64,000 bases of DNA from Mycobacterium senriense (GCF_019668465.1 NZ_AP024828.1:2356001-2420000); one strand, 5' to 3'. Shown: positions 1-10,189, numbered from the stretch's first letter. Program-made: numbers and translations. The notes: generated by a model not told the origin, from the letters alone.

Positions 1-156
1 GACAATCGGCTCGCGCAACCGTACGGCGGCTACATTTCGCCCGGCTCCACGCTGGATGAGCTGCGAATTTTCGTGAGCCAGTGGGACACTCGCGCGCGGG
101 TGGCCGCGCCGTACCGGGTGATCCAGTTCGCGGTCAACCCGTTCCGGCCCGAGTAG
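1..156 (+). CDS. DUF4185-family protein, C-terminal end only
   Basis: The window opens inside this gene; the last 51 residues are readable and end at TAG. The tail has the run YGGYISPGSTLDELRIFVSQW, which resembles the conserved C-terminal strand region of actinobacterial DUF4185 proteins. By position it matches M. tuberculosis Rv3707c, which also lies beside small proline-rich proteins and the egt operon. Function is unknown. The domain assignment rests on a short fragment and the neighbouring gene order. Confidence 0.6.
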   Translation, partial: DNRLAQPYGGYISPGSTLDELRIFVSQWDTRARVAAPYRVIQFAVNPFRPE

Positions 157-316
157 GGCCCGTCGTTCCGATGCCCGTTCCGGGGCGGCTGACCGTTCGG
201 GTGATCGCCGGGGCTTTCCCGGTCCGATATGCCCGCTGAGCGGGGGCTTTAGTTCACAGCTGCTACATAAGTAGCGCATAGCCGCCACTACTGTTAACGG
301 CTTCATCATTTGTCTC

Positions 317-769
317 ATGAGTGAAACATCTGAAACCCCCACTGTGCGGCACTCCACCGCCACTGCACCGGTCGCCGCGGAAGCGGCGGCGGCCTACCGG
401 GCCCCGCGGGTCTTCCAACTCGCCGCGTGGGTCGCCATCGTCGCCGGGATCGTGTTCATCGTCGCGGTCATCTTCTTCACCGGCTTCATCCTCGGCCACC
501 GCGGCGGCCATCACGGCCACCACCACAAGCACCACCACGCGATGGTTCACCACCGCGGTCCTGGCGGACCCGGCAACTTCGGCGGCCCGGGCGCACCGGG
601 TGGCCAGGGCGGTCAGGGCGGACAGAACGGTCCGGGAGCCACCACCACTGCACCGGCTCCGTCGGGCGTGCGTCCCAGCGGCATGGCCCCCGGCCAGCTC
701 CCGCCGTCGGTCTTCCACTCCGCGGCCGCGACGGGTCAGGTCCCGAGCATCATCGTGCTGACCAACTGA
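317..769 (+). CDS. Small membrane protein with His-rich and Gly/Pro-rich tail
   Basis: The 150-residue protein has a cytosolic N-terminus (about 1-30), one membrane segment (about 35-58, AAWVAIVAGIVFIVAVIFF), then a cluster of histidines (GGHHGHHHKHHH) followed by a Gly/Pro/Gln-rich tail. Low-complexity tails like this are usually disordered. The histidines could bind metal, but that is inference. The gene at 924-1454 is a paralogue with the same layout and the same MSET start. A strong intrinsic terminator follows 18 bases after the stop, so it is probably transcribed alone. It sits where M. tuberculosis has proline-rich Rv3706c. The start ATG fits the alignment of the two paralogues. Confidence 0.7.
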   Translation: MSETSETPTVRHSTATAPVAAEAAAAYRAPRVFQLAAWVAIVAGIVFIVAVIFFTGFILGHRGGHHGHHHKHHHAMVHHRGPGGPGNFGGPGAPGGQGGQGGQNGPGATTTAPAPSGVRPSGMAPGQLPPSVFHSAAATGQVPSIIVLTN

Positions 770-787
770 AAAACCGTTGTCAACCAG

Positions 788-828
788 TGGCCCGGCGCTC
801 CTTGCGAGCGCCGGGCCACCTGTCTTTT
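788..828 (+). terminator. Strong intrinsic terminator
   Basis: A perfect 13-bp stem (arms 788-800 and 806-818, TGGCCCGGCGCTC and its complement) closes a 5-base loop CTTGC and is followed by CCTGTCTTTT. Perfect stems with a T-run are uncommon in mycobacteria, so this stands out. It lies just after the stop of the His-rich membrane protein and separates it from its paralogue. Confidence 0.85.
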
Positions 829-923
829 GCGGTCACCGGCGTCTAACCGCCGCATCTCGATTCACAACAATTTTGTCGCCGAGACCTGTTGGGTATCCCG
901 CGCGCGGGGCAATATGGCAAGGC

Positions 924-1454
924 ATGAGCGAGACACCCGAACCACACACCGAGTCGACCCCAGCCGCACCCGTCACCGCGCCGCCGCCAGCACCCACGCA
1001 CCGGGTGAATCCGCCGCGGCTCTACACGGCGGCCGCCTGGGTGGTGATCGTCGCCGGCGTCGTCTTCATCCTTACGTCGTTGTTCTTTGTCGGCGCCTCC
1101 ATCTGGATGCACCAACACCACTGCCACCATCACCACGGCATGTTCCACCCGGGCGGCCCCGGCGGTCCCGGGCCGGGCAATGGGCCCTGGGGACCCGCTG
1201 GCCCCGGGCCGGGCAACGGGCCTGGGCAGTACGGCGCCCCCGGCGGCTACGGACCGTGGTACGGCGGTCCTGGTGGTCCGGGACCCGACAACGGGCCATG
1301 GGGATATGGGCCTGGGCCCGGCGGTCCTGGCTTGATCGTTCCCATGCCCCCCGGCGGACCCGGTGGTCCCGGCGGACCGGGTGGCCCGGGCGTCAGCGGC
1401 CCCGGCCAGCCGCCTGTCAGCCCGCCGCCCGGCGCGCCCGCGCCGCGGCCCTGA
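924..1454 (+). CDS. Membrane protein with His-rich and long Gly/Pro-rich tail
   Basis: This 176-residue paralogue of the preceding gene has a Pro/Thr-rich N-terminus, one membrane span (about 39-60), a HQHHCHHHHG cluster directly after it and about 100 residues of Gly/Pro-rich repeats (GGPGGPG, GPGNGPWG). The ATG at 924 follows AAGG; an ATG ten bases upstream is out of frame. A GGGTAT matching a SigF -10 element lies at 891-896, but the matching -35 is poor. By position it corresponds to the Rv3705A/Rv3706c region. Function is not known; cell-envelope or metal association would be a guess. Confidence 0.7.
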   Translation: MSETPEPHTESTPAAPVTAPPPAPTHRVNPPRLYTAAAWVVIVAGVVFILTSLFFVGASIWMHQHHCHHHHGMFHPGGPGGPGPGNGPWGPAGPGPGNGPGQYGAPGGYGPWYGGPGGPGPDNGPWGYGPGPGGPGLIVPMPPGGPGGPGGPGGPGVSGPGQPPVSPPPGAPAPRP

Positions 1455-1540
1455 CGGCGCCCGCTCAGGTCACGCCTTAAATCGTGCCCGGAATGGGTAT
1501 CAACCCGTAGTGGGCGAACGACCGGAAGCCGCCCGCATTT

Positions 1541-1570
1541 TCTTGACCTGGTCAAGATGAGGGGAATACT
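1541..1570 (+). promoter_or_regulatory. Palindromic operator over the katA promoter
   Basis: TCTTGACCTGGTCAAGA (1541-1557) is a perfect inverted repeat with 8-bp arms around one central T. It contains TTGACC, a good -35, and 16 bases further on lies AATACT (1565-1570), an acceptable -10. That gives a start near 1577 and a leader of about 58 bases before the catalase ATG. A repressor bound here would cover the -35 box. The bound regulator cannot be named from the sequence. Confidence 0.55.
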
Positions 1571-1634
1571 TGATTGCAGGCCGGAAGGTCCTCGGGCACC
1601 GCGGCCTTCAGCCCGGTGACGAGGAGAGAGCGAA

Positions 1635-3083
1635 ATGACTGAGCGGTTCACGACCAATGACGCCGGCATCGCTGCGCCGAGCGACGACCAGTCGCTGACG
1701 ATCGGCCCAGACGGCCCGATTCTGTTGCAGGACCACTACCTGATCGAACAGATGGCGATGTTCAATCGGGAGCGTATCCCGGAGCGCCAGCCACACGCCA
1801 AAGGTGGTGGCGCATATGGCCATTTCGAAGTGACCAATGACGTCAGCCAATACACCCGGGCAGCAGTGTTCCAGCCCGGCACCAAAACCGACATGCTGGC
1901 CAGGTTTTCCACCGTCGCCGGCGAGCGGGGCAGTCCAGACACCTGGCGCGACCCGCGGGGCTTCGCGCTGAAGTTCTACACGAGCGAGGGCAATTTCGAC
2001 CTGGTCGGCAACAACACGCCGGTCTTCTTCATGCGCGACCCGCTGAAATTCCAGCACTTCATCCGGTCCCAGAAGCGCTTGCAGGCAAGCAATGTGCGCG
2101 ACCACAACATGCAGTGGGACTTCTGGAGCCTGTCCCCGGAATCGGCGCACCAGGTGACCTGGCTGATGGGCGACCGGGGAATCCCCAAGACCTGGCGGAA
2201 CATGAACGGCTACAGCAGCCACACCTACAGCTGGATCAACGCGGCGGGCGAGATCTTCTGGGTGAAGTACCACTTCATCACCGATCAGGGCATCGAGTTC
2301 CTGACCCAGGAGGACGCCGACCGGTTGGCCGGCGAGGACGGCGACTACCACCAGCGCGACCTGTTCGAGTCGATCGAACGCGGCGATCACCCGAGCTGGA
2401 CGCTGAAAATGCAGATCATGCCGTACGAGGAAGCCAAGAACTACCGCTTCAACCCGTTCGACCTGACCAAGGTGTGGCCGCACGGCGACTACCCGTTGAT
2501 CGACGTCGGCAGGATGACGCTGAACCGCAACGTCACCGACTACCACGCCGAGATCGAGCAGGCAGCCTTCGAGCCGAACAACACCGTGCCCGGCACCGGC
2601 CTGAGCCCGGACAAGATGCTGCAGGCGCGCGGCTTCTCGTACTCCGACGCCCATCGCGCCCGGCTGGGGACCAACTACCGGCAGATCCCGGTCAACACCC
2701 CCAGAGTCGAGGTGAACAGCTACTCCAAAGACGGCGCCATGCGGATGAACAACGTGTCCGACCCGGTCTATGCGCCCAATTCCTACGGCGGGCCGCAGGC
2801 CGACCCGGCACGGGCCGCCGAGATCCGCTGGCACGCCGACGGGGACATGGTCCGCTCGGCCTACACGCTGCACGCCGAGGACGACGACTGGGGGCAGGCC
2901 GGCACCATGGTCCGCGAGGTCCTCGACGATGCGGCCAGGGAACGCCTGGCGCACAACATCATTGGCCACGTCTCTCAGGGTGTTAAGGAGCCGGTGCTGT
3001 CGCGGGTGTTCGAGTACTGGCGCAACGTCGATCCCGACCTCGCCAAGTTGGTCGAGGAAGGCGTGCGGGGCAACGGGGGCTGA
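1635..3083 (+). CDS. katA: Monofunctional heme catalase (small subunit)
   Basis: It breaks hydrogen peroxide down to water and oxygen in the cytosol. At 482 residues it has the size of clade 3 small-subunit catalases, with no C-terminal flavodoxin-like domain. Landmarks are the distal His54 in RQPHAKG, the Asn in GNNTPVFF, and the proximal heme ligand Tyr336 in [20 protein letters not shown] gives a good ribosome site before the ATG. It sits alone, between the Pro-rich gene and the Rv3705c orthologue, where M. tuberculosis has no catalase gene, so it is an insertion or a loss in tuberculosis. The palindrome at 1541-1557 suggests repression. The family assignment is firm; whether it is called katA or katE is convention. 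Confidence 0.93.
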   Translation: MTERFTTNDAGIAAPSDDQSLTIGPDGPILLQDHYLIEQMAMFNRERIPERQPHAKGGGAYGHFEVTNDVSQYTRAAVFQPGTKTDMLARFSTVAGERGSPDTWRDPRGFALKFYTSEGNFDLVGNNTPVFFMRDPLKFQHFIRSQKRLQASNVRDHNMQWDFWSLSPESAHQVTWLMGDRGIPKTWRNMNGYSSHTYSWINAAGEIFWVKYHFITDQGIEFLTQEDADRLAGEDGDYHQRDLFESIERGDHPSWTLKMQIMPYEEAKNYRFNPFDLTKVWPHGDYPLIDVGRMTLNRNVTDYHAEIEQAAFEPNNTVPGTGLSPDKMLQARGFSYSDAHRARLGTNYRQIPVNTPRVEVNSYSKDGAMRMNNVSDPVYAPNSYGGPQADPARAAEIRWHADGDMVRSAYTLHAEDDDWGQAGTMVREVLDDAARERLAHNIIGHVSQGVKEPVLSRVFEYWRNVDPDLAKLVEEGVRGNGG

Positions 3084-3115
3084 CCGCGCGTCGGTGCGCC
3101 TGGCATGATCGCTGC

Positions 3116-3787
3116 ATGACCATGCGGGTTACGCAGGTTGCCCGGCTGCTCGGGGGCGCGATGGCCATCGGTTTGGTCCTGGCGGGCACGGCCGCAACGC
3201 CGGTCGCGGCCGCGCACCCGTCGGAGCCGGGCGTGGTGAACTACGCCGTGCTGGGCAAGGGGTCGGTCGGCAACATCGTCGGCGGGCCCATGGGGTGGGA
3301 ATCGGTGTCCACCCAGCCCGGGCAAGGTGACTGGGTGGACCTGCCGGACTGCAACAACTGGGCCGACATCGGCTTGCCCGAGGTGTACAACGATCCCGAC
3401 CTGGCGTCGTTCAACGGAGCCCTCACCCAGACTTCGGCCACCGACCAGACCCATCTGGTCAAACAGGCCGTGGGGGTGTTCGCCACCAACGATGCCGCCG
3501 GTCGGGCTTTCCATCGGGTGGTTGATCGAACGGTCGGTTGTTCGGGACAAACGACCGCGCTCCACCTGGACAACGGCAGCACGCAGGTGTGGTCGTTCGA
3601 TGGCGGGCCGGCCGGCCCGGCCGACGAGAACTGGACGAAGCAGGAGGCGGGCACCGACCGCCGGTGCTTCAATCAAACCAGGCTGCGCGAAAACGTGTTG
3701 CTGCAGGCGAAAGTGTGCCAATCCGGCAACGCCGGACCTGCGGTGAACGTGCTAGCAGGGGCGATGCAGAACGCGCTGGGTCAATAA
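3116..3787 (+). CDS. Secreted sensor-domain protein (PknH-extracellular type)
   Basis: The 223-residue protein starts with a signal peptide (about 1-32, hydrophobic core LLGGAMAIGLVLAGTAATPV, likely cut after VAAAH). The rest resembles the extracellular sensor domain found in mycobacterial PknH and related lipoproteins: CNNW near residue 80, then GCSGQ and a late Cys pair (RRCFNQT and KVCQSG) that probably forms disulfides. No lipobox cysteine follows the signal peptide, so it is more likely secreted than lipidated. It is the positional counterpart of Rv3705c. Ligand and role are unknown. Confidence 0.7.
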   Translation: MTMRVTQVARLLGGAMAIGLVLAGTAATPVAAAHPSEPGVVNYAVLGKGSVGNIVGGPMGWESVSTQPGQGDWVDLPDCNNWADIGLPEVYNDPDLASFNGALTQTSATDQTHLVKQAVGVFATNDAAGRAFHRVVDRTVGCSGQTTALHLDNGSTQVWSFDGGPAGPADENWTKQEAGTDRRCFNQTRLRENVLLQAKVCQSGNAGPAVNVLAGAMQNALGQ

Positions 3788-3967
3788 TCGAGCGATTGGG
3801 TAACCGTCTGTCCCGGGCACCTCGAAGTGCGGAGAAGGGAATATGTCGGGGGCATCTGGTAGATGAAGCACTAGACGAAGTGGTGCCGATTAACGTTCGA
3901 TTAGCTGCGCAGGGAAGCGGTCCGCAGGAGCATGTTTGCGCTTGCCCGGGCCCGAAGGGATCGTGAT

Positions 3968-5281
3968 ATGACGTTCGCGCCGATCACTGCCGCGGCTTCG
4001 CAGTCGGAGTCGAGCGTGCCTGGTGTCGGACCCGCGCCCGAGGTCAACTTGGCCGAGCTGGCCGACTCCGCGGCCGTCGCGCAATACATCGCCGAGGGAT
4101 GTCTGGTGGACGCCCCGCTGGGCCGTGTCGGCCTGGAGTTGGAGGCCCATTGCCACGACCCGGCCGACCCGCACCGCAGACCGAGCTGGAGCGAGATCGC
4201 CGATGTGCTCGACGCGCTGCCCGCGCTGCCGGGCGGCAGCAGGATCACCGTGGAACCGGGCGGCGCCGTCGAACTGTCCGGGCCGCCGGCCGACGGCGTG
4301 GTGCCGGCCATCGATGCTATGCGCCGCGATCAGGCCGTGCTGCAGCCGGCGTTTGCTGCGGCCGGGCTGGGCCTGGTCTTCCTCGGCGCCGACCCGCTGC
4401 GCCCGCCGAAGCGCATCAACCCAGGCGCCAGGTACCGCGCCATGGAACAGTTCTTCGCTACCAGCCACTCCGGGGAGGCCGGTGCGGCGATGATGACGTC
4501 CACCGCATCGATTCAGGTCAACCTGGACGCCGGGCCGCGCGACGGCTGGGCGGCGCGGGTGCGCCTAGCACATGCGTTGGGGCCCACCATGATCGCGATC
4601 ACCGCCAACTCGCCGATGCTGGACGGTGACTTCACCGGCTGGGTGTCGAGCCGGCAGCGGGTGTGGGGCCGGATGGACTCGGCGCGCTGCGGACCCATCC
4701 TGGGCGCCAGCGGCGACGACCCGGGCACCGACTGGGCGCGGTATGCACTCAAGGCCCCGGTGATGCTGGTGCACAACCCCGACGCCGAGGCCGTCATGCA
4801 TTGGGTGCCCTTTGCCGACTGGGTGGACGGCCGCGAGTTGCTCGGGGACCGTCGCCCCAGCGTCGCCGACCTGGAATACCACCTGACCACGCTGTTCCCG
4901 CCGGTGCGGCCCAGGCAGTGGCTGGAGATCCGTTATCTGGACAGCGTGCCCGATGCGCTGTGGCCCGCCGTCGCATTCACCCTGACGGTCCTGCTCGACG
5001 ACCCGGCCGCCGCCGACATCGCGGCCGAGGCCGTCGAACCGGTGGCCACCGCCTGGGACGCCGCGGCCCGGGTGGGGCTGCGGGACCGGCGGCTGTACGC
5101 GGCGGCCAACGCGTGCATGGCCATCGCCGCCGCGAAGGCACCCGCCGAACTCGGCGATTCGATGCAGCGGCTGGTCCGCCTGGTCGACCAGGGGCGCTGC
5201 CCCGGCGACGATTTCTCCGACCAGGTGGTCGAGCACGGCCTGGCCCCCACGGTGGCGCGACTCGCGCAAGGGGTGCCGTGA
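3968..5281 (+). CDS. egtA: Ergothioneine biosynthesis glutamate-cysteine ligase EgtA
   Basis: It joins glutamate to cysteine to make gamma-glutamylcysteine, the sulfur donor used by EgtB. The 437-residue protein carries GCS2-type ligase motifs: GLELEAHC near residue 55, the glycine-rich [10 protein letters not shown] near 98 and [12 protein letters not shown] near 177. The ATG at 3968 is preferred over an upstream in-frame ATG at 3932 because [12 protein letters not shown] lines up with the M. tuberculosis start MTLAAMTAAASQ (recalled). It is the first gene of the egtABCDE operon; the egtB GTG overlaps its stop by four bases. Confidence 0.95.
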   Translation: MTFAPITAAASQSESSVPGVGPAPEVNLAELADSAAVAQYIAEGCLVDAPLGRVGLELEAHCHDPADPHRRPSWSEIADVLDALPALPGGSRITVEPGGAVELSGPPADGVVPAIDAMRRDQAVLQPAFAAAGLGLVFLGADPLRPPKRINPGARYRAMEQFFATSHSGEAGAAMMTSTASIQVNLDAGPRDGWAARVRLAHALGPTMIAITANSPMLDGDFTGWVSSRQRVWGRMDSARCGPILGASGDDPGTDWARYALKAPVMLVHNPDAEAVMHWVPFADWVDGRELLGDRRPSVADLEYHLTTLFPPVRPRQWLEIRYLDSVPDALWPAVAFTLTVLLDDPAAADIAAEAVEPVATAWDAAARVGLRDRRLYAAANACMAIAAAKAPAELGDSMQRLVRLVDQGRCPGDDFSDQVVEHGLAPTVARLAQGVP

Positions 5282-6666
5282 CGTCTCCTGATGATTCCGA
5301 CCCGCTGCGCCCGGTCCCCCGCAAGCGGGAGGTGCCCCCAGCGCCGCGCTTGCGGTCGTCGTGCCGGCAGGGCATCGCCGACGATCTGGCGCGGACGCGG
5401 GCGCGGACGCTGCGTCTGGTCGAGTTCGACGACGCGGAACTCTATCGCCAGTACGACCCGCTGATGAGCCCGCTGGTGTGGGACCTGGCGCACATCGGTC
5501 AGCAGGAGGAGCTGTGGCTGTTGCGCGGTGGTGACATTGCGCGCCCCGGGATGCTGCCACCGGCGGTCGAGGGGCTCTACGACGCCTTCGTGCATTCGCG
5601 CGCCAGCCGGGTCGATCTGCCGCTCCTGTCGCCGGGCCAGGCGCGGGCCTACTGCCGGACCGTGCGCTCGGCCGTGCTCGACGCGCTCGACGCGTTACCC
5701 GACGATCCCGCCGGCGACGACGCCGCGTTCGTGTACGCGATGGTGGTCAGCCACGAAAACCAGCACGACGAAACCATGCTGCAGGCGCTGAATTTACGCA
5801 GTGGCGCACCGCTTTTGCGGGACGCGTCCGTGCTGCCGGCCGGTCGAGCAGGATTGGCCGGTACGTCGGTGCTGGTGCCCGGCGGCGAATTCGTACTCGG
5901 CGTGGACGCCGCCGCCGAACCGTATTCGTTGGACAACGAGCGCCCCGCCCACGTCGTCGACCTGCCCGCGTTCCGGATCGGACGGGTCCCGGTCACCAAC
6001 GGCGAATGGCGCCGGTTCGTCGACGACGTCGGCTACGACCAGCCGCGCTGGTGGTCGGAGCGCGGCTGGCAGCACCGCCAGGCCGCGGGCCTGACCGCGC
6101 CGCAGTTCTGGAGCTCCGACGGCACGACCCGCACCCGGTTCGGCCACGTCGAGGACATCCCGGCCGACGAACCCGTCCAGCACGTCAGCTATTTCGAGGC
6201 CGAGGCCTACGCGGCCTGGGCCGGTGCCCGGCTGCCCACCGAGGTGGAATGGGAGAAGGCCTGCACCTGGGATCCGTCCACCAACACGCGGCGCCGGTAT
6301 CCCTGGGGCGAGCGCAAACCGGACGAGGCGCTGGCCAACCTCGGCGGCACCGCGTTGCGGCCGGCGCCCGTCGGCGCCTACCCGGGCGGCGCTTCGCCGT
6401 GCGGGGCCGAGCAGATGCTCGGCGAGGTCTGGGAATGGACCACTTCCCCGCTGCGGCCCTGGCCGGGGTTCGTCCCGATGCTCTACGAGCGCTATTCGCA
6501 GCCCTTCTTCGACGGCGATTACCGGGTACTGCGCGGTGGCTCGTGGGCCGTGGAGCCCGGCATCATGCGCCCGAGTTTCCGCAACTGGGACCACCCCTAC
6601 CGGCGCCAGATCTTCTCCGGGGTCCGGCTGGCGTGGGACGTCCCCGACGGCGGGGATCGCGCCTGA
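5278..6666 (+). CDS. egtB: Hercynine oxygenase (sulfoxide synthase) EgtB
   Basis: It uses non-heme iron and oxygen to couple gamma-glutamylcysteine to hercynine. The N-terminal DinB_2 domain carries the iron histidines (HIGQQEE, then HENQHDE, an HX3HXE motif), and the C-terminal formylglycine-generating-enzyme-type domain ends in RGGSW...[20 protein letters not shown]. The GTG start overlaps the egtA stop (GTGA). The first 35 residues are unusual: residues about 13-22 (VPRKREVPP) are encoded by a 25-bp interspersed repeat that also occurs at 48071-48095, so the start of the protein has probably been extended by a repeat insertion. The catalytic part is intact. At 462 residues it is slightly longer than usual. 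Confidence 0.95.
   Translation: MTSPDDSDPLRPVPRKREVPPAPRLRSSCRQGIADDLARTRARTLRLVEFDDAELYRQYDPLMSPLVWDLAHIGQQEELWLLRGGDIARPGMLPPAVEGLYDAFVHSRASRVDLPLLSPGQARAYCRTVRSAVLDALDALPDDPAGDDAAFVYAMVVSHENQHDETMLQALNLRSGAPLLRDASVLPAGRAGLAGTSVLVPGGEFVLGVDAAAEPYSLDNERPAHVVDLPAFRIGRVPVTNGEWRRFVDDVGYDQPRWWSERGWQHRQAAGLTAPQFWSSDGTTRTRFGHVEDIPADEPVQHVSYFEAEAYAAWAGARLPTEVEWEKACTWDPSTNTRRRYPWGERKPDEALANLGGTALRPAPVGAYPGGASPCGAEQMLGEVWEWTTSPLRPWPGFVPMLYERYSQPFFDGDYRVLRGGSWAVEPGIMRPSFRNWDHPYRRQIFSGVRLAWDVPDGGDRA
5315..5339 (+). repeat. 25-bp interspersed repeat inside the egtB start
   Basis: The segment TCCCCCGCAAGCGGGAGGT followed by GCCCCC is found again, inverted and with one difference (G to A), at 48071-48095 between two unrelated genes. 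It contains the inverted pair CCCGC/GCGGG around AA. Here it is read through in the egtB frame and adds residues to the protein. Confidence 0.7.
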
Positions 6667-7385
6667 TGTGTCGGCACCTGGGCTGGCTCGGGACTGACGT
6701 CACGGTCTCCTCGCTGGTGCTCGACCCGCCGTTCGGCCTGCGGGTGCAGTCCTACGCGCCGCGCAGGCAAAAGCATTGCCTGCTCAACGCCGACGGTTGG
6801 GGCGTGGGATTTTTCGACACCTCGTCCGGCTCCCCGCAGGACGGGCTGCCCCGCCGCTGGCGCAGCCAGGCGCCGCTGTGGGGCGACGTGTCGTTCGACT
6901 CGATCGCGCCCGCGCTGCGCAGCCACTGCGTGGTGGCCGCGGTACGCTCGGCCACCGTCGGCATGCCGATCGAGGCCAGCGCGTGCGCGCCGTTCACCGA
7001 CGGGCAGTGGTTGTTGTCGCACAACGGAATCGTCGACCGCGCCGTGTTGCCGGCGGCGGCGCGTGCCGAATCGGTCTGTGACAGCGCGATACTGGCGGCC
7101 ACGATCTTCGAGCGCGGTCTCGACGCGCTGGGTGAGACCATCGAAGAGGTCGCCGCGGCCGATCCAAACGCCAGGCTGAACATATTGGCCGCCAACGGCT
7201 CTCGCATGCTGGCCACGGCATGGGGTGACACGCTGTCCATCCTGCGCCGGCCGGACGGAGTGGTCCTGGCCAGCGAACCCTACGACAACGACTCCGACTG
7301 GGAGGACGTGCCGGACCGCCACCTTGTCGAAGTCACCGCGAACGGTGTCACGATGACACCGCTGAATCAGTCGAGAGGATCTTGA
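6666..7385 (+). CDS. egtC: Gamma-glutamyl-hercynylcysteine sulfoxide hydrolase EgtC
   Basis: This class II glutamine-amidotransferase-like Ntn hydrolase removes the glutamate from the EgtB product. The chain begins MCRHLGW: Cys2 becomes the N-terminal nucleophile after Met removal, which also fixes the start. [10 protein letters not shown] and LSHNGIVD are typical of the fold. The start codon shares one base with the egtB stop, and the stop shares one base with the egtD ATG. Length is 239 residues. Confidence 0.95.
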   Translation: MCRHLGWLGTDVTVSSLVLDPPFGLRVQSYAPRRQKHCLLNADGWGVGFFDTSSGSPQDGLPRRWRSQAPLWGDVSFDSIAPALRSHCVVAAVRSATVGMPIEASACAPFTDGQWLLSHNGIVDRAVLPAAARAESVCDSAILAATIFERGLDALGETIEEVAAADPNARLNILAANGSRMLATAWGDTLSILRRPDGVVLASEPYDNDSDWEDVPDRHLVEVTANGVTMTPLNQSRGS

Positions 7386-8350
7386 TGACGCTGTCGCTGT
7401 CGAACCACCTGGCCGCCGACTCGGCGTACCACGCGTTGCGCCGCGACGTGCTGAACGGCCTGCAGAGGACGCCAAAGGAATTGCCGCCCAAATGGTTTTA
7501 CGACTCGGTGGGCAGTGATCTGTTCGACCAGATCACCCGGCTGCCGGAGTACTACCCGACGCGCGCCGAGGCCGAGATCTTGCGGGCGCGCGCCGCCGAA
7601 GTGGCGTCGGCCAGCGAGGCGGACACCCTGGTGGAATTGGGCAGCGGGACATCGGAGAAGACTCGGGTGTTGCTCGACGCGCTGCGCGCGCTGGGTTCGC
7701 TGCGCAGGTTCGTCCCGTTCGACGTCGACGCCAGCATCCTGTCGACCGCCGCCGCGGCCATCCAGCAGGAATACGAGGGCGTCGAAATCAAGGCCGTCTG
7801 CGGCGATTTCGAAGAGCACCTCACTGAGATCCCCGTTGGGGGGCGGCGGCTGTTCGTGTTCCTGGGGTCGACGATCGGCAACCTCACGCCCGGACCGCGC
7901 GCCGAATTCCTTGCGGCACTGTCCGCGCAGATGCGGCCCGGCGACAGCCTGCTGCTGGGTACGGACCTGATCAAGGACACCGAGCGGCTGGTGCGCGCCT
8001 ATGACGACGCCGCCGGGGTGACGGCGGCGTTCAACCGCAATGTGCTCACGGTGGTGAACCGGGAGCTCGACGCCGACTTCGACGTCGACGCCTACCGGCA
8101 TGTGGCCCGGTGGAACGCGGCGGAGGAACGCATCGAGATGTGGCTGCGGTCCGACCGCCGCCAGCGGGTGCGGGTCGGTGCGCTCGAGCTGACCGTCGAC
8201 TTCGATGCCGGCGAGGAAATGCTCACCGAAGTGTCGTGTAAGTTCCACTCCGACAAGGTGACTGGTGAATTGGCCACCGCGGGGTTGCGCCGCACCCGGT
8301 GGTGGACCGACGAGGCGGGCGACTTCGGGTTGTCGTTGGCCGTGAAGTGA
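7385..8350 (+). CDS. egtD: L-histidine N-alpha-methyltransferase EgtD
   Basis: It adds three methyl groups from S-adenosylmethionine to histidine, making hercynine, the first committed step to ergothioneine. The 321 residues hold the SAM-binding [10 protein letters not shown] near 80, VPFDVDAS near 110 and FLGSTIGNL near 160, all typical of the DUF2260/EgtD family. A TTG one codon upstream is possible, but ATG 7385 gives exactly the length of the characterised mycobacterial enzyme as I recall it. It overlaps both neighbours. Confidence 0.95.
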   Translation: MTLSLSNHLAADSAYHALRRDVLNGLQRTPKELPPKWFYDSVGSDLFDQITRLPEYYPTRAEAEILRARAAEVASASEADTLVELGSGTSEKTRVLLDALRALGSLRRFVPFDVDASILSTAAAAIQQEYEGVEIKAVCGDFEEHLTEIPVGGRRLFVFLGSTIGNLTPGPRAEFLAALSAQMRPGDSLLLGTDLIKDTERLVRAYDDAAGVTAAFNRNVLTVVNRELDADFDVDAYRHVARWNAAEERIEMWLRSDRRQRVRVGALELTVDFDAGEEMLTEVSCKFHSDKVTGELATAGLRRTRWWTDEAGDFGLSLAVK

Positions 8351-9504
8351 CCGGCGCCACCGAGCTGGCCGATCAATGGCGGTCGGCCCGCCCGCCGATG
8401 GCCGGGCTGCACCTGGACAACGCGGCCTGTTCGCGGCAGAGCCTGGCGGTGCTCGAGGCCGCCGCGCAGCACGCCCGCAACGAGTCCGAGCTCGGCGGCT
8501 ATGTCGCGGCGGAGGCGGCCACGCCCGTGCTCGACGCCGGTCGAGTCGCGTTCGCCGCGCTGACCGGAATGGGCGATGCCGAGGTGGTTTTCACCACTGG
8601 CTCGCTGAACGCCCTGGACCTGCTGCTGGGCAGCTGGCCGGCCGAGCGCCGAACGGTGGCTTGCCTGCCCGGCGAATACGGGCCCAACCTGGCGATGCTG
8701 GCCGCGCACGGATTCGACCGTCAGCTGCTTCCGACCCGGGAAGACGGCCGTGTCACGCTGGACGACGCGGCGCTGGCCCTGCAGACCGATCCGCCCGACC
8801 TGGTGCATCTGACCGCGGTGGCCAGCCATTGCGGTGTGGTGCAACCGGTTTCGATGGTCGCCCGACTCTGCCGGGAGTTGGGGCTGCCGCTCGTCGTCGA
8901 CGCGGCCCAGGCGCTGGGCCAGGTGGACTGCGCGGTGGGCGCCGACGTGACGTATTCCTCGTCGCGCAAGTGGATCGCCGGTCCGCGCGGTGTGGGGATG
9001 CTCGGGGTGCGCCGCGAGCTGATGGAAAGCCTGCGCCCACGGCTGGCCACGCCGGACTGGGCCCGCAATGACGGCTCGCCGACGGTGGCCGAACAGCTGG
9101 AGTTCGGCGAGGCCAATGTCGCCGCGCGGGTGGGTTTTTCGCTGGCATTGGGCGAGCATCTGGCGTACGGACCGCAGGCGGTGTGTGCGCGGCTGGCCGA
9201 GGTGGGCAGCATGAGCCGCACGGTGCTGGCCGATGTGACCGGCTGGACGGTGGTCGAAGAGGTCGAAGAACCCAGTGCCATCACCACTTTGGCGCCGAAC
9301 GACGGCGGCGACCCGCAAATGGTGCGCGACTGGCTGCTGGCCGAGCGGCGGATCCTGACCACGTTTGCCGGCCTGCAGCGGGCGCCGCTGGAGCTCACCG
9401 AACCCGTGCTGCGGATCTCGCCGCACGTGGACACCACGGCCGAAGACCTGGAGACGTTCGCTGAGGCGCTCATCGCCGCCGCCGCGGCGACCGCGACCGG
9501 CTAG
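8347..9504 (+). CDS. egtE: PLP-dependent ergothioneine C-S lyase EgtE
   Basis: It cleaves the C-S bond of hercynylcysteine sulfoxide to give ergothioneine. It is a class V aminotransferase fold of 385 residues: [15 protein letters not shown] holds the aspartate that pairs with the PLP nitrogen, and [16 protein letters not shown] holds the PLP lysine. The GTG start overlaps the egtD stop (GTGA). Its TAG overlaps, on the palindrome CTAG, the TAG of the gene on the opposite strand. This closes a complete five-gene egt operon. Confidence 0.94.
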   Translation: MTGATELADQWRSARPPMAGLHLDNAACSRQSLAVLEAAAQHARNESELGGYVAAEAATPVLDAGRVAFAALTGMGDAEVVFTTGSLNALDLLLGSWPAERRTVACLPGEYGPNLAMLAAHGFDRQLLPTREDGRVTLDDAALALQTDPPDLVHLTAVASHCGVVQPVSMVARLCRELGLPLVVDAAQALGQVDCAVGADVTYSSSRKWIAGPRGVGMLGVRRELMESLRPRLATPDWARNDGSPTVAEQLEFGEANVAARVGFSLALGEHLAYGPQAVCARLAEVGSMSRTVLADVTGWTVVEEVEEPSAITTLAPNDGGDPQMVRDWLLAERRILTTFAGLQRAPLELTEPVLRISPHVDTTAEDLETFAEALIAAAAATATG

Positions 9505-10169
9505 CCGGCTTTGTGCGCCGTTAACAGGTAGGCCGGCATCTTCATCCGGCCCTTCTCGTCGCGGTCGTGCTGCGGGCCGTCGGGGGTCGGCGGAATGTTG
9601 GCGTGGATGAAGGCCGGCCGGATCTCGTCGATCTCCCAGTACTTGCTCACCGCGTCGCGCAACTCGTCCTCGTCGACTTCGTTGGGCTTGGTCTCCCATT
9701 CGTCGGGAAAAGCACCCTTGGCGAAGACCAGCACGAAGTAGCTGGCTCCCGGAGCAGCCGCGCGGTGTACCGAGCTGAGGTACCCCTCGCGGCCCTCGAT
9801 CGGCAACGAGTGGAACAGCGTGCTGTCGGCCACGGTGGAGAACCGTCCGTCGTAGCCGGTGAACGACGTGATGTCCGCCTGCACGAAGGTGACCGTGGTC
9901 AGGCCGCGGTCGGCCGCGGCCTTGGTGGCCGCCGCGACGGCCGTGGGGGTGAGGTCGATGCCGACCACGGTGTAGCCCTGGGCGGCCAGGGTCAACGACA
10001 GCTCGGCGACTCCGCAGCCGGCGTCCAGCACGTCGCTGCGGAACTTCCCGGCCGCGATCAGGGCGGCCAGTTCGGGCTGCGGCTCACCGATGTTCCACGG
10101 CGGCGGGCCCTCGAACTCGCCCTGCTCGCGATATACGTTGTCCCAGTCGACAATTTGATCAGGCGCCAC
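9501..10169 (-). CDS. SAM-dependent class I methyltransferase
   Basis: The 222-residue Rossmann methyltransferase has motif [12 protein letters not shown] near residue 48 and VVGIDLTP near 70. It resembles thiopurine/thiol methyltransferase-like proteins (WDNVY...[13 protein letters not shown] at the start). The GTG start is chosen because [12 protein letters not shown] begins the family's conserved region; upstream sequence overlaps the gene behind it. It matches Rv3699 in position. The substrate is not known. It converges on egtE with a 4-bp stop-stop overlap. Confidence 0.85.
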   Translation of the reverse strand: MAPDQIVDWDNVYREQGEFEGPPPWNIGEPQPELAALIAAGKFRSDVLDAGCGVAELSLTLAAQGYTVVGIDLTPTAVAAATKAAADRGLTTVTFVQADITSFTGYDGRFSTVADSTLFHSLPIEGREGYLSSVHRAAAPGASYFVLVFAKGAFPDEWETKPNEVDEDELRDAVSKYWEIDEIRPAFIHANIPPTPDGPQHDRDEKGRMKMPAYLLTAHKAG

Positions 10170-10189
10170 GGTGTCCAACCTACCCGCGG

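Noticed and set aside
263..718. Long open frames opposite real genes, here and throughout
   Set aside because: High GC makes antisense frames open; they show Arg/Pro/Ala-rich composition and no family motifs.
871..896. GGGTAT before the second His-rich protein as a SigF promoter
   Set aside because: The matching -35 has at most three of five bases; mentioned in the gene entry but not listed as a promoter.
1473..1500. GGGTAT before katA as a SigF promoter
   Set aside because: The -35 region offers only GCCTT at a suitable distance. The TTGACC/AATACT pair downstream is better.
3777..3802. GGGTA upstream of egtA as a SigF promoter
   Set aside because: The -35 candidates match at only three of five positions and the site is 165 bp from the start.
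9501..9504. CTAG shared by convergent stops (also 14654-14657) as a special signal
   Set aside because: CTAG naturally gives TAG on both strands; two cases are expected when genes are packed tightly.
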